This document shows positions 32,301 to 42,309 of a DNA stretch of 64,000 bases, piece after piece. The position numbers were made by a program, and so were the translations under genes. Each line of letters starts with the position of its first letter. Position 1 is the stretch's first letter. The stretch lies in NCBI GenBank assembly GCA_009746045.1, contig RPFO01000448.1:809001-873000 (forward strand), read 5' to 3'. Source of the DNA: Mesostigma viride (Eukaryota > Streptophyta > Mesostigmatophyceae > Mesostigmatales > Mesostigmataceae). The notes beneath the pieces were generated by a model that was not told the DNA's origin, ran no database searches, and saw only the letters and a program-made list of their open reading frames with translations.

Positions 32301-35300
32301 GAATGCACGAAAGCAATAAGAAATTAATTATAAAGTTACTAAAAGTGGTGCTAGAGCTAAAGGAGCACCGGGAGGTAATAAGAAACTAAAAAATTAAGAC
32401 CTTGATATCACAAACTAGGATTTGCCCCCTCTGCTCTTTGGGTCTGCTGACTTCCCGCCATGTCCGGACCTTGCTGTCTGCGTGTGCACACTCTGGTAGG
32501 CCAGTACCAAATTCAGCTGTTTGGCCCAAGGAAATTATGGGCAAGTAGATCGACATCAAAGAAGGGCTTACAAGTATACGGATGATTGGATGGTTGGGTG
32601 GGTGTGGGTCGGGCTTGGAGATAAACGGTGGGCAACCCCAAGCCTGCCTCCGGTATAGCCAATGCTCTTGACAGATGCCAGTTGAGATAAGCCAGCAAAA
32701 AGGGCCTAGGGACCACACACAATGGGCGCAGGGAACGGTAAGGGGGGTGAGTAGCATGGTGAGCGAGTGCACATCGGGTGGAAGGTGCGGTTCTGCCTTA
32801 ACCTTTGTCGAGTTCTTCGTTCCTATCCATGAGAATGCACCTAGAAATAGAACACTCGCATGACAATCTGTGTAATGAATGCTCAGTGGTGCATATGTGT
32901 TTGTTTTGGGAGGGGATGCCTTCAATAGATTTGCAGTCATGGGAAGGGTGGTTAACACACAGCGGCCGGATGCTGGTTGTCGATTTTCTGCATGTGGCTG
33001 CGCTGCCAGGCCTTCTCCCAGGTGTTCGCCAGGGACCATCAGATGATCAAGGCCGACCCGAGGCAGTCCACGTACCTGGCGTGCGGCCTGCTGCTGCGGG
33101 GCGAGTCGGTCACGATATCGGACATCAACCGTAACGTGGCGCGGCTCAAGTCCTCGCTCCGCATGGTGAGTGCTCCGGCCGCATGCTTCAGGGCAGCACG
33201 AGAATACTCTCTCATAGGACGAGAGAGTCGACGAGTAAGTACTCTTCTGTGGCATGACAATGTGAGTGGCATGGTAGTGTCGTGTGAGCCAATGTCTGTG
33301 CAGCAGTGCCTCTCCTAGCTATTTATGCCATGAGGGCTTTGGTATGCACCTAGGCAGGTGAGTAGTCAACATGCGAGGGAGTCGAAAAGGTGGGCAGCGT
33401 GAGTGTACGTGACGAATGCCAGCGCACCAATAACATATGAGGAAATGGACTATATTGGACATCATGGCATCCGTGGTATGAAGAACTCGTCGACGCCATC
33501 GTCAGGTTCTCTGACCTCTGTATGCCTGGAAACTCCTGGTCGTGGTTGGCATATCCCTGGAACGTCCTGAGTCGCTTCCGGAGTCGGCCCATCGTTCATC
33601 TCCCTGTCCCTTGTTGCTATGGCGGCACGCTTGATTTGCATCGAGGATAGGCAGGCCAAAGGAACACTGTTCTTATGAGCTCGTGGAATGCCCAGGGCGA
33701 GCAACAGACGCGTCAGAGGCTAGGGGTATGGATAAGCTATGTTCCTTTAGGGTTATCTGTAGTTAGGGGTATGGGTAGTTAGGGAATGGGTAAGCGATGC
33801 TCAGTTAGGGGTATGGGTAGTTAGGGGTATGGGTAGTTAGGGATATGGGTAAGGGATGTTCCGTAAGGGGTATGGGTAGTTAGGGGTATGGGTAGTTAGG
33901 ATTATGGGTAGCCAGGGTTATGGGTAGTTAGGGATACGGGTTTGCTATGTTTCATTGTTAGTCTCGATGTACAGGAAACCAGACCGGCATCGAATGTGGA
34001 CCGCAGGGTATGTTTATGTTCCTGTGTGTGGATGCCCCTCTTTCCTCCTGCAATCGTTGCATGTGCATGGACACGTGGACTGACTTGACAGGTGTACTGG
34101 AACACGGAGGGCTTCAAGCTTGGACTCTGCTCCAAGCCACCTGTGGGGCTGCCCTACTCCCTGCTCAGCCTCGCCAACAACTGCTGCATCAGGTTTTTGT
34201 TTGCATGCGCTGGTTCTCGATTTGCAGAAAGTAATCAAATCCACTCGCTAGGCTGCCGCTCGCAGATTGCTGACCTTGTAGATGCTTTTATTGCATGACA
34301 CAGCTGTGAGTTATGTGGGAAGGGGTGGTTTCCCAAGCTATTTTTGGCACAAATGGGGGCCTGCCAACCCTGGTAGATATTATTTTGTTGCATTCATTTA
34401 ATAACATCTGTATGTCTTCCAGGAAGGACACGTTATGTCCTGTCCAACGTTACAGAATTGCACGTTCCTAATTGTTTTGAAACTGTAACACTTACTTATT
34501 ATTGTCGTTTTATAAGTGCAAAGCTTTACTTTTGGATCGATAACTTTCGGAGGCATGCACATATTAGCTGGCAGCCTTGATGGCTTGGGCGAAGAAGGAT
34601 CTGGCCTTGCAAACATGCTGGAGATCTTAGCCTGGTTGACCTTAGAGGAACTTAAACTCAGCAGGTGTGCAATTCCATCTGGGCTGTGTAGGCGTGCACG
34701 TTGGGCACATCCACCGTGTAAAATTGGCTAAGCGTTATAATTAGACCCGCCACGCAACATATGACCAGCCCTCCGATTGGTGCAACTTTGGTTGCTTGGT
34801 AGTTTCTCTTTCAACAAGGGTCAGAGGAGGAAATGGGGAATACGTCGATTTTTTTCACTTTAACAAGAATTCTTTCTTAGAGCGAGTAAAACTTTCTTGT
34901 CATTTTCTGGCATGTCCTCTATAAGGTGGAATTCAGCCACAGGTGCGATGCCATTGCATTTACAACTCCACGACATTTCATTTTTTTTCTCCCGGACAAC
35001 GATACATCCGTTGGCTTCTATTGTCAAACACGACACCCCGTGCAGGGCAGCTTCATGTCTCAACCAACCCCTGCTGGCGCTCCATACCCACCCCAACTTG
35101 TATTGCCGTGTCGTGACCTTGCCGCGACCTTGCCCTGTCTCGCCCCGAACGCCAGCCGGACATTCAGCGACATGTCGGACCGGTACTTGAAACTCTTTAA
35201 GCGCAAGTTCTACCTTCACCACTACACCCAGTTCATGGAGGCGTCCCAGTTCACTGAGGCCGTGGGTACGTGATGCCATGATATGCTACTGTTGTAGAAT

Positions 35301-36958
35301 GCAGCAGCAGTAGATCAATACCTGACAGGGTTTCACTTGATACGTGTCTCAACTAGTCATGTGCACGTGTGCAGGCAAGTCAAGAGCTTTTGGGAGGGCG
35401 CCCTCGGCTTCCGCGCTTTGGCCCACTATGTGGATGAGTACTACACCTCAAGGACCACATGTGGCATGGCGAGGCTTTTTGCGCCCGTAAATTTTTTCTT
35501 CCCCCGTAGTTTTTCTTTTGTTTTTTTTTTCTTAGTGTTTTGGGGGGAGGGGGGCATTGTGGGGTGGTGGTGGCGGGCTAGTTCTGTTTGGCATATGAGG
35601 ATTCGATGAGTTTGCCATGCGTGAGTTATGCAATACACAATGTCCTTGTTGTGACCGTCATGACGATTTCGCAAGCAATATATAATGTATATAGGAGCAT
35701 GTAAGAGCCTTATAATGTATACAGGAGCATCTATGAGCCTTATAATGTATATAGGAGCATGTAAGAGCCTTATAATGTATACAGGAGCATGTAAGAGCCT
35801 TATAATGTATACAGGAGCATCTATGAGCCTTATAATGTATATAGGAGCATGTAAGAGCCTTATAATGTATACAGGAGCATGTAAGAGCCTTATAATGTAT
35901 ACAGGAGCATCTATGAGCCTTATAATGTATATAGGAGCATGTAAGAGCCTTATAATGTATACAGGAGCATCTATGAGCCTTCAGAGCTTGTCTAGCTGTC
36001 ACTTGTCAGTATCCTATCTCTGCTTTGAGGGGGGCCCAAGAAATAAGTTGCCTCTATGTTGGCCAGTTTGGGGGGGCACGTTCGCTGCATCCTATGGGAG
36101 CCCTGGCTCACCGCACTACGTTTTGACAACATCAACTATGGCTACACGTAATTCTATGCGTCAGGTTATTCCCAGCTTAGCTCCGATTGCTACATAAGAA
36201 ATGAGCACTTAGCCTAGCAAGTCAAATATTGCGAATGCTCACCTCTTATTCCACACGTAGGTTGATACTGTGTACCAGCCGATGATTGCACTTTTCGTTG
36301 AGCTCTGGTATGCAAGGCCATGATTGTTGCCAAACAGCCACTTGCACACTTCCTGCTGTATTAGATGCCATGACCCACACAGGTACCTGGCATTTCGATT
36401 CGTGGATGGTGCAGTGAAAAAGTGTGTGCGTGGCCACAAGTGTAGACCGTTGAACGCACCATGGGACTTCAGAGATGACAAAGTTGTGGGCAAGTACTGC
36501 AGCATTTGAACTCCTACCAGGCAGCAACATTGCTGGCTTACTACCATCTTTAAGTTCAGATGGGAGACAAGCCACGCGCTCTTTGTTGTAGTCCCAAATG
36601 TGTGATGGGAAGGCTTATGCCGCGTGCGTGCCTGTGTTTATTACAGACCGGCCGGGGCCCCCCTTTATCTTGGAAGTTGCCTTCCTCAGTGACTGTCAAC
36701 TGCTTGCGCTCGATTGCTGGCTATTTGGACTGGTCTTCACCATCAGCCGCTTGTTTTTGCTGCACCCCGTGTACCATCTCAGCATGCCATCCACCATCCC
36801 AGCATGTCATGCAATCTCATTCTGCTGTTAATTTGCTTTCTGTTAATTGCGCAGAGAATGTGGACTCCCTGGTGGCGGAATATACGGGACTGGAGAATGC
36901 AAGTTTTTCCAATGAATCACACATGGGATTTCAGCCTATTGGAATCCCAACCCGGTAG
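22826..36958 (+). CDS. TUBE1: Epsilon-tubulin
   Basis: Sixteen exons: 22826-22873, 23018-23100, 23286-23376, 24675-24728, 25995-26062, 26516-26582, 28311-28409, 29090-29172, 29460-29540, 30143-30318, 31029-31124, 31855-31895, 33010-33165, 34092-34192, 35156-35265 and 36855-36958. Phases are compatible throughout (1458 nt, 485 residues). It starts [16 protein letters not shown]; exon 2 has [10 protein letters not shown], diagnostic of epsilon rather than alpha, beta or gamma. G-G-G-T-G-S-G is in exon 7, then [16 protein letters not shown] and F-T-E-A-V. Epsilon-tubulin is needed for centriole and basal-body triplet microtubules, so a flagellated or centriole-bearing stage is implied. The exon 9/10 junction is the least certain; a microexon may be missing. 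Introns are 74-1730 bp and most hold tandem repeats. Confidence 0.95.
23895..23938 (+). repeat. (TG)n microsatellite in epsilon-tubulin intron 3
   Basis: About 20 TG dinucleotides in a row, followed by more degenerate GT-rich DNA. Confidence 0.95.
24118..24374 (+). repeat. 48-bp minisatellite (5.3 units), epsilon-tubulin intron 3
   Basis: Units start at 24118, 24166, 24214, 24262, 24310 and 24358 with GGCACGTATTTGGCACAC and contain GGATGCCTTCACTRG. Units 4 and 5 differ from 1-3 by GGTGACG in place of AGAGACG. Confidence 0.9.
25432..25690 (+). repeat. (GTGAGTGC)n octamer array, epsilon-tubulin intron 4
   Basis: About 31 nearly perfect 8-bp units in the sense orientation. Each contains GTGAGT, a strong 5' splice-site consensus used by real exons in this window. 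GT-rich sequence continues to about 25745. Confidence 0.95.
26782..27692 (+). repeat. 41-bp minisatellite (about 22 units), epsilon-tubulin intron 6
   Basis: Units contain GGGGATGTAACCCACCATTC then GATCACCCCTTGTGTCACCTA. Variants are CATC for GATC and CCTACC for CCCACC. One unit near 27645 is shortened. Units abut with no spacers. Confidence 0.97.
28860..29045 (+). repeat. Short degenerate repeats, epsilon-tubulin intron 7
   Basis: Variants of CTGCCATGCCTACC in tandem, 11-13 bp each, directly upstream of exon 8. Confidence 0.8.
29228..29338 (+). repeat. (CCACCG/CCGCCA) trinucleotide tract, epsilon-tubulin intron 8
   Basis: About 37 trinucleotides of ACC, GCC and AGC type inside a 287-bp intron. 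Both strands are open here, giving artefact Thr/Ala and Gly-rich frames. Confidence 0.9.
30462..30590 (+). repeat. Pyrimidine-rich minisatellite, epsilon-tubulin intron 10
   Basis: About eight units of 16-17 bp such as TAGTCGTTTCTTCT and TAGTCTTTTCTTCA. Each ends in TTAG or ATAG after a pyrimidine run, so the array looks like repeated 3' splice sites. Confidence 0.85.
31425..31497 (+). repeat. 18-bp repeats (4 units), epsilon-tubulin intron 11
   Basis: Units of ACATATYACGTGCCTCTA, copied four times. Confidence 0.85.
32165..32398 (-). pseudogene. atp6: Mitochondrial atp6 fragment in nuclear intron (NUMT)
   Basis: On the minus strand the translation gives [14 protein letters not shown], then an in-frame TAA, then [29 protein letters not shown]. 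This is the conserved core of mitochondrial ATP synthase subunit a, including the R of L-G-I-R-L-F-A-N needed for proton translocation. The stretch is AT-rich, unlike its flanks, and lies antisense in epsilon-tubulin intron 12 (31896-33009). The TAA sits where a Glu is normally found. Homology fades after A-I-T-G at the left end. It is non-functional as it lacks both termini. Confidence 0.88.
33722..33950 (+). repeat. TTAGGG-containing degenerate minisatellite, epsilon-tubulin intron 13
   Basis: About 14 irregular units built from TTAGGGGTATGGGTAG. Many TTAGGG cores appear on the plus strand. Confidence 0.85.
35681..35980 (+). repeat. 30-bp minisatellite with higher-order pattern, epsilon-tubulin intron 15
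   Basis: Exactly ten 30-bp units beginning TATAATGTAT. Three unit types (ATAGG...GTAAG, ACAGG...CTATG, ACAGG...GTAAG) follow the order a b, a c b, a c b, a b, so the a-c-b block of 90 bp is itself duplicated. Confidence 0.95.
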
Positions 36959-37145
36959 AATCTCGATCCAGGTATATCTAGGTGTTATCACTTGAGCACT
37001 ATCATTATTTGTTTACTACAATTTATTTATTACTTAGCACCATCTACTTATTTAAATTAATGTGAGGGCTAATTGTATCGTGGTGTTCGGTTTGGTGCAT
37101 GGTTATCGTAACTGTACATAAATCATCATACATAACTATTTTTTT
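36959..37145. other. Epsilon-tubulin 3' flank, no gene
   Basis: AT-rich sequence after the stop codon. I could not fix a polyadenylation site. Confidence 0.4.
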
Positions 37146-37148
37146 TCG

Positions 37149-37551
37149 ATCTGGCCTGCGCTGGTTATTGTCTCTTTGATCATTCATTCATTCACTCACG
37201 CACTCACTCACTCACTCACCCACCCACCCACCCACCCACCCACCCACCCACCCACCCACCCACCCACCCACCCACCCACCCACCCACCCACCCACCCACC
37301 CACCCACCCACGGTCCACCCACCCACCCACCCACCCACCCACCCACCCACCCACCCACCCACCCACCCACCCACCCACCCACCCACCCACCCACCCACCC
37401 ACCCACCCACCCACCCACCCACCCACCCACCCACCCACCCACTCACTCACTCACTCACTCACTCACTCACTCACTCACTCACTCACTCACTCACTCACTC
37501 ATTCATTCATTCGTTCGTTCGTTCGTTCATTCATTCATTCATTCATTCATT
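37149..37551 (+). repeat. Compound tetranucleotide microsatellite after motif C
   Basis: The motif C copy (GGCCTGCGCTGGTTATTGTCT) is followed by blocks in the order TCAT, TCAC, CCAC (about 220 bp with one GGTC interruption near 37311), TCAC, TCAT, TCGT, TCAT. The arrangement is nearly mirror-symmetric, as if each new variant arose and spread from the middle of the previous array. Confidence 0.9.
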
Positions 37552-37556
37552 ATCCT

Positions 37557-37740
37557 GTAGCTCGACTGCGTCATGTCGGTATACCAACAAAGGAACCTTC
37601 AACCCCTGTACACAATGAGAAGGAGGCCGGAAGGGCGCCCTAGCTTCTCTCACTGCCCTCAGTGGGCAGGCCCACATAGCGCTCTCTCCGGATCATGGTG
37701 CGGGCGCAACTAGCTGTACGTACGTGGGTGCATTCTTCGG
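37557..37740 (-). mobile_element. Type A LINE 3' end, decayed
   Basis: Similar to 10300-10450: it shares GGAACCTTCAACCCCTGTAC, GGGCGCCCTAGCTTCTCTCA and GCGCTCT. The terminal hairpin is recognisable but mutated (GACTGCGTCATGTC). Confidence 0.7.
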
Positions 37741-37751
37741 CGAAGCAAAAT

Positions 37752-38264
37752 TAATTAATTAATTAGACTCGTGCTCCCGTTGGGGAATCACGGAGCATTA
37801 ACCCCGATGGATGGATGGATGGACGGGGACACGCAATCCTACCGGTCTAATCTATCTACAACATCAAGCCAACTCTAGTCTAAGTTCTCTACGCTATGGG
37901 GCCTGTCTGGCATGCTTCCCGCGTGTTTAATTGCAAACGCGGGCGCTTCCTCACGGGGGGGGGTTCGTTGTCCTCTATGACCTGGGCCCACTTGGCCTTG
38001 TCCATCATCTTGTTCCAAATCACGGAGAGGCCTACGCCCCCCATATCCTCTACTAGCTGTTCTTTGAAGGTGCAAGCGTAGCAGAAACGTTGCAGGCGTA
38101 GGTATACGTGGCGGATCAATGCAGCAAGGCGCTGCCCCATGGGCCAGAGCCCACAGAGAAGCTTGGAACACATTCAGGGGCGGGCGCGCCAGATTGGGAG
38201 AATAAAAAGGGGCCTCTCCCAGAGCCTGCCGGGTTTTAGGGGCACACCCATGGTTCGCCCACAA
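37752..38264 (-). mobile_element. LINE 3' end with ORF2 C-terminal remnant
   Basis: On the minus strand, an open frame (38173-37889) ends with W-N-K-M-M-D-K-A-K-W-A-Q-V-I-E, then P-P-P-V-R-K-R-P-R. This parallels the ORF2 C-terminus near 61700 (W-T-A-M-Q-D-K-R-R-W-K-T-I-V ... P-A-P-V-G-K-P). Below it comes a 3' region sharing CCATCCATCC and TCTAGATTAGATTAG-like words with 61540-61670. It ends in a hairpin, GCTCC...GGGAGC, and an AATT tail (37763-37752). Confidence 0.7.
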
Positions 38265-38690
38265 ACCCCAATTAGTTGTCTTACTTAATAAATAGCTAGA
38301 TAGAGTTTAACCCGTGTTTTTTTACAACGCGATACATCGCGTTGTAGGGTTAGAACGCGATGTATCGCGTTGTAATCTGACACGTGGCAAACCTATTAAA
38401 CATGCGATTTTTGGTCTGAAACTTTCAAAATAGGTCAGAAACATCTCATAGAATTCAAGAAAAAATCCTGGTATTTTTGGTATTTTTTTTGTGACAGCTG
38501 CAAACAAATATGTACCACTGAAATCAGGCATTTTTGCGGGACGAAGGTGAAGACGGCGGCGATGGCGGCAGGTAGATCTCGCCAGTTTTCGCGCGAATTT
38601 CAGTGGCTGTTGGGTAGCACGACCATGATGATGCGTTCAAAGGTTGATAATTAGGTTTCTACGAGTTTGTTGAGGTACTGGGGCAAAGGA

Positions 38691-39111
38691 AATCGGGGTT
38701 CTTTGAACGGAGTTTCTTCTATACGTGAATGCGGGAACAAGAGGCCGCTGGATGAGCGGCTTATAGGTCGTAGTGTTTACTCGTAGCTGTTTAGCTAGAG
38801 CTTTTGTGATTAGTAGATGCAATATAGTGCATGGTTGAAAAATGAATTAAATAAAATGTGCGTTCCGCGCTTGGGTTGATTATACCCGGGCGGAACGGGG
38901 CGTGAGGTGCAGTGCCCCTGAAAAGAACAACCTACGCATTATTTAATACTAGCCGTGCAGATTCGGGATATTATACCCCCGGTCTGTACGGTTAGCGTCT
39001 TACTAGCATCCACTAAACATAAGGGTTTAATGACGTCAGTTAGCTAGGGATAAGGGAGGTTTTGCGACTAAAAGCCGCTCTGGCTGGTTTTGTCGGCCTC
39101 TTTCTTTGCTC
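38691..39111 (+). repeat. Block A, copy 1 (421 bp)
   Basis: Identical to 40077-40497 except for about two substitutions. It lies inside the piggyBac-like element, upstream of an 839-bp GC-rich segment found only in this unit. Confidence 0.95.
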
Positions 39112-39950
39112 GTTGTCGTTGCGGCGGCAGCCGCAGCTATGGGTGCTGCGGAGCAAAATCCCAAAAGCACTGGTTGCACTGGCCACTTGGCCAGTGGTGA
39201 GACTTCCAGTTGTTAACCGGCCAGGCGTAGTTCCTCGCCCGGTTAACTAAAAGAAAAGAAAATGATTACCTCCGGTCCGCACCTTTTCCCCAGCTTGGGG
39301 TCTTTGGTGGGCCGGATGCCGTGACAGGTGCTCAACTGTCGCTTGGTCGGCCCAGTGCGCGAGCTGGTGCTCCGTACCTGGGGATGCTTGCACCCCGGGT
39401 TGGAGCCGGATGGCTGGCACTGGCGACCCGTGTCTCGGTCCGCGGCCTGCGGCTTTTTCTTCGGAAATTGCTGCTGGCCAGCAAACTTTGCAATTGCCTT
39501 CCGCCGAGGGGGGGGGGTTGGGGCTGGGGACGGCGATGGGAAAAGCGCCTAAGCTAGAAATTTTTTCCCCACGCATAGAAACCTCGGGGGGAATGCGGTC
39601 TTGGCTGAACGGACTCTCGTTCAGCCAGGTGCCTGGGGCTGTGGCCTCGGGCATCCGGGCTGGCGGGGCCTGGGCTAGGTCCACGTTTTTTCTCGAAGCA
39701 CCCCGGGTCTATGGGGAGACGGCCATAGCGGTACCGACTCGGGGCCCCGAGAGGGGTCATGATAGGCTGGCCGTGCGCAATCGCAGTGCAAATGCGCTGG
39801 GCCTTTTTGGGCCTGGCCATGCATCCACAGCCGCCGGGCACACGCCTCCCGATGTGGGGGGGCTCCCGTTTTGCGGCAGGGCGGTCACTTGTGACAACGA
39901 GCAAGGTGGAGTGCGGCTTCAAGGGAAAGCTGGCCAGGGCGGGGGTGATT

Positions 39951-40078
39951 GGGCAACGTACTTCATGAAGGGCCTTGAACGGCGTGCCTCCGGGCATGTC
40001 AATTAGTGTCACATGTATGCTTCCACTTATTGTTTTAATGAAGATGCTGGTTTTTGTGGGAGCTACGTGGGACATGAA
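39951..40078 (+). repeat. Block B, copy 1
   Basis: About 128 bp, repeated at 40531-40661 with a 3-4 bp difference (GTGGGAGC here, GTGCCAGGAGC there). Together with block A it forms a tandem [A-spacer-B] duplication. Confidence 0.95.
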
Positions 40079-40125
40079 TCGGGGTTCTTTGAACGGAGTT
40101 TCTTCTATACGTGAATGCGGGAACA
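39965..40125 (-). pseudogene. Possible ubiquitin-like exon, copy 1
   Basis: On the minus strand: M-S-H-V-A-P-T-K-T-S-I-F-I-K-T-I-S-G-S-I, then H-V-T-L-I-D-M-P-G-G-T-P-F-K-A-L-H-E followed by a GTACGT donor-like site. The S-I-F-I-K-T-I-S-G, turn, H-V-T-L pattern recalls the first beta-hairpin and helix start of ubiquitin-like folds. The rest of such a fold was not found, so this is a suggestion only. A second copy is at 40547-40688. Confidence 0.3.
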
Positions 40126-40497
40126 AGAGGCCGCTGGATGAGCGGCTTATAGGTCGTAGTGTTTACTCGTAGCTGTTTGGCTAGAGCTTTTGTGATTAGT
40201 AGATGCAATATAGTGCATGGTTGAAAAATGAATTAAATAAAATGTGCGTTCCGCGCTTGGGTTGATTATACCCGGGCGGAACGGGGCGTGAGGTGCAGTG
40301 CCCCTGAAAAGAACAACCTACGCATTATTTAATACTAGCCGTGCAGATTCGGGATATTCTACCCCCGGTCTGTACGGTTAGCGTCTTACTAGCATCCACT
40401 AAACATAAGGGTTTAATGACGTCAGTTAGCTAGGGATAAGGGAGGTTTTGCGACTAAAAGCCGCTCTGGCTGGTTTTGTCGGCCTCTTTCTTTGCTC
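40077..40497 (+). repeat. Block A, copy 2 (421 bp)
   Basis: Near-identical to 38691-39111. Here the spacer to block B is only about 33 bp and contains CCCACCCACCCACCC. Confidence 0.95.
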
Positions 40498-40530
40498 CCC
40501 ACCCACCCACCCGTGTCTTGGTTGCCTCTA

Positions 40531-40661
40531 GGGCAACGTACTTCATGAAGGGCCTTGAACGGCGTGCCTCCGGGCATGTCAATTAGTGTCACATGTATGC
40601 TTCCACTTATTGTTTTAATGAAGATGCTGGTTTTTGTGCCAGGAGCTACGTGGGACATGAA
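40531..40661 (+). repeat. Block B, copy 2
   Basis: Near-identical to 39951-40078. It contains the second copy of the possible ubiquitin-like exon on the minus strand. Confidence 0.95.
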
Positions 40662-42309
40662 CGTAGTTTTTTCCAGTTTCTCACCCAACTTTCATGCGGA
40701 AAACCTGGAAACCGGCATACATATTATTACGTCAAGACTCTGGTCTGCTGCGGCACCATGCTTGGTATTTCCATGGTGTTTCGACTTCTTAACACATGTT
40801 TATTCATTCCGAACGCCCGGACTCTCGGCTAAACCGAGATTTGTGCAGACTTTTATTGGGTAGCTCCGGGCATGATGGTGCCTGCAAATAGCGTAAGGCG
40901 TGACCGTGGCTATTGCTACGGTATGCTGTATTTTCCTGGAAATGGCCTCTGCCACCGGCTCAATAGTGCTTGCAGGCGTAAGTATATCGTGTTTCTACCT
41001 AGTTTCTGCCAGTTTTCCACTTATTTCTACCGACCTCTGCCCAGCCTCTCTAAGACCGCCATCCTACTCGACGTTGCTTGCATGTCAGCCATAGCAGGTT
41101 GCAGTTGTGCAGTATTTAGGTGCTGTATATGTCGTCAAGCCGTGCATATATCGTGAGGATTGGATGTTGATGGTTTATGCTGCGTTGATTGTGCAAGAAG
41201 ATCAGCTAGGTGCCCATAATCATGGTGTATAATCATGTGTTGTTAGCATCTTGCCACCATTTGCTAGCATGCATTCCAGCGTCATCTTTGCCTGCATGTG
41301 AGCTCATGGATCACTCAACCTATCCAAGCCTTGCATTACACGTGCCTCTTTCTTTCAGTATTGCACGCGTTATGGAATGAAAACCCAACACCTCCGTTCC
41401 CACGAGGCATGTGCTCAACACGTTGTGAGAGTGGATCAGTGATGCTTTTGCTATGGCTGCCTGATTCAGTCATATTAGGTAATCCAGTCATGATGTTTGA
41501 TGCATGTTTGATGCAGTATAACTTATACAACACCTATTTTCAACGTTTTGACCCTCCAAGCTCACTATGGCCCCGTTTATGGGGCTCGTGTCGTTGCGTA
41601 ATGTTGTGAAGGGCTCTCATGTTTCCCACTGCGTTGTACTGCGTTGTAATTGTGATGCTAATGAAAAATAGCTCCAGTGGCCCAATGGGCCTGAGTTTTG
41701 TTTCACAGAGCCTGCATATGTTGCCCATGCATAGCTCGTGCAAGAAGCCAGATTTTTTTCATGAACCATTTGTGAATAAGCACATGACTTGTGACCTAGG
41801 GTCAAGAAATCGCGGTCATGGTCAGACCCCCCTGTATTCAAACCAGTGTATCTCTCTAATGAATAAGCATTTTGTAGGTCTGAGTAGCTCAAAAAATCCT
41901 TTGATTTATGGGCATTCAGGAAAGTATATACATGACCATGAAAAAAAAAATTCCTTAGGTGCTATAGATACGCGTTCTAAAAAAAGCTTACAACGCTATA
42001 TATCGCGTTCTAATTAAAAAAACACGGGTTAATACAATACGTTAGTTGGCTATCAGGCGCATGACACATATTATCGATTGGTATATCAGTCGAGACAACA
42101 ATTGGTATATATGAAGTGTGACAACTATGCCTGGACGCATGGCGATCCAACGCCGTGGAAGAGTAGGATAGTTGTCTGAGAGGAAAGACGATTGGGAAAT
42201 CAGTCGCTATTTGTAGCTCTATAGTGCATTGCATGCATTCAAGCCAGGGCATGTATGTGCTTGGCTGTCTCGATAACACACTATAGCTGCCGGCAGCATT
42301 CATGACTGG

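Larger units (their letters stand above)
38311..42028. mobile_element. piggyBac-like element (TTAA target duplication)
   Basis: Both ends read CCCGTGTTTTTTTA (left on plus, right on minus) and are flanked by TTAA at 38307-38310 and 42029-42032, the piggyBac signature. Near both termini are palindromic ACAACGCGAT/ATCGCGTTGT motifs, variants of one another. The 3.7-kb interior has no recognisable transposase. It contains a pair of near-identical duplicated blocks and a possible ubiquitin-like exon. It is probably non-autonomous. Confidence 0.8.

Noticed and set aside
33722-33950. True telomeric DNA
   Set aside because: Units are irregular 12-16 bp and lie in an intron between verified exons; at most telomere-derived.
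35376-35609. [18 protein letters not shown] as last epsilon-tubulin exon
   Set aside because: It needs a weak CAAG acceptor. The exon at 36855-36958 joins in phase as [18 protein letters not shown] and matches the family C-terminus better.
37176-37643. His/Pro/Thr-rich protein (THPPTHPP) and Gly/Val/Trp repeats on the other strand
   Set aside because: Artefact frames of the tetranucleotide array.
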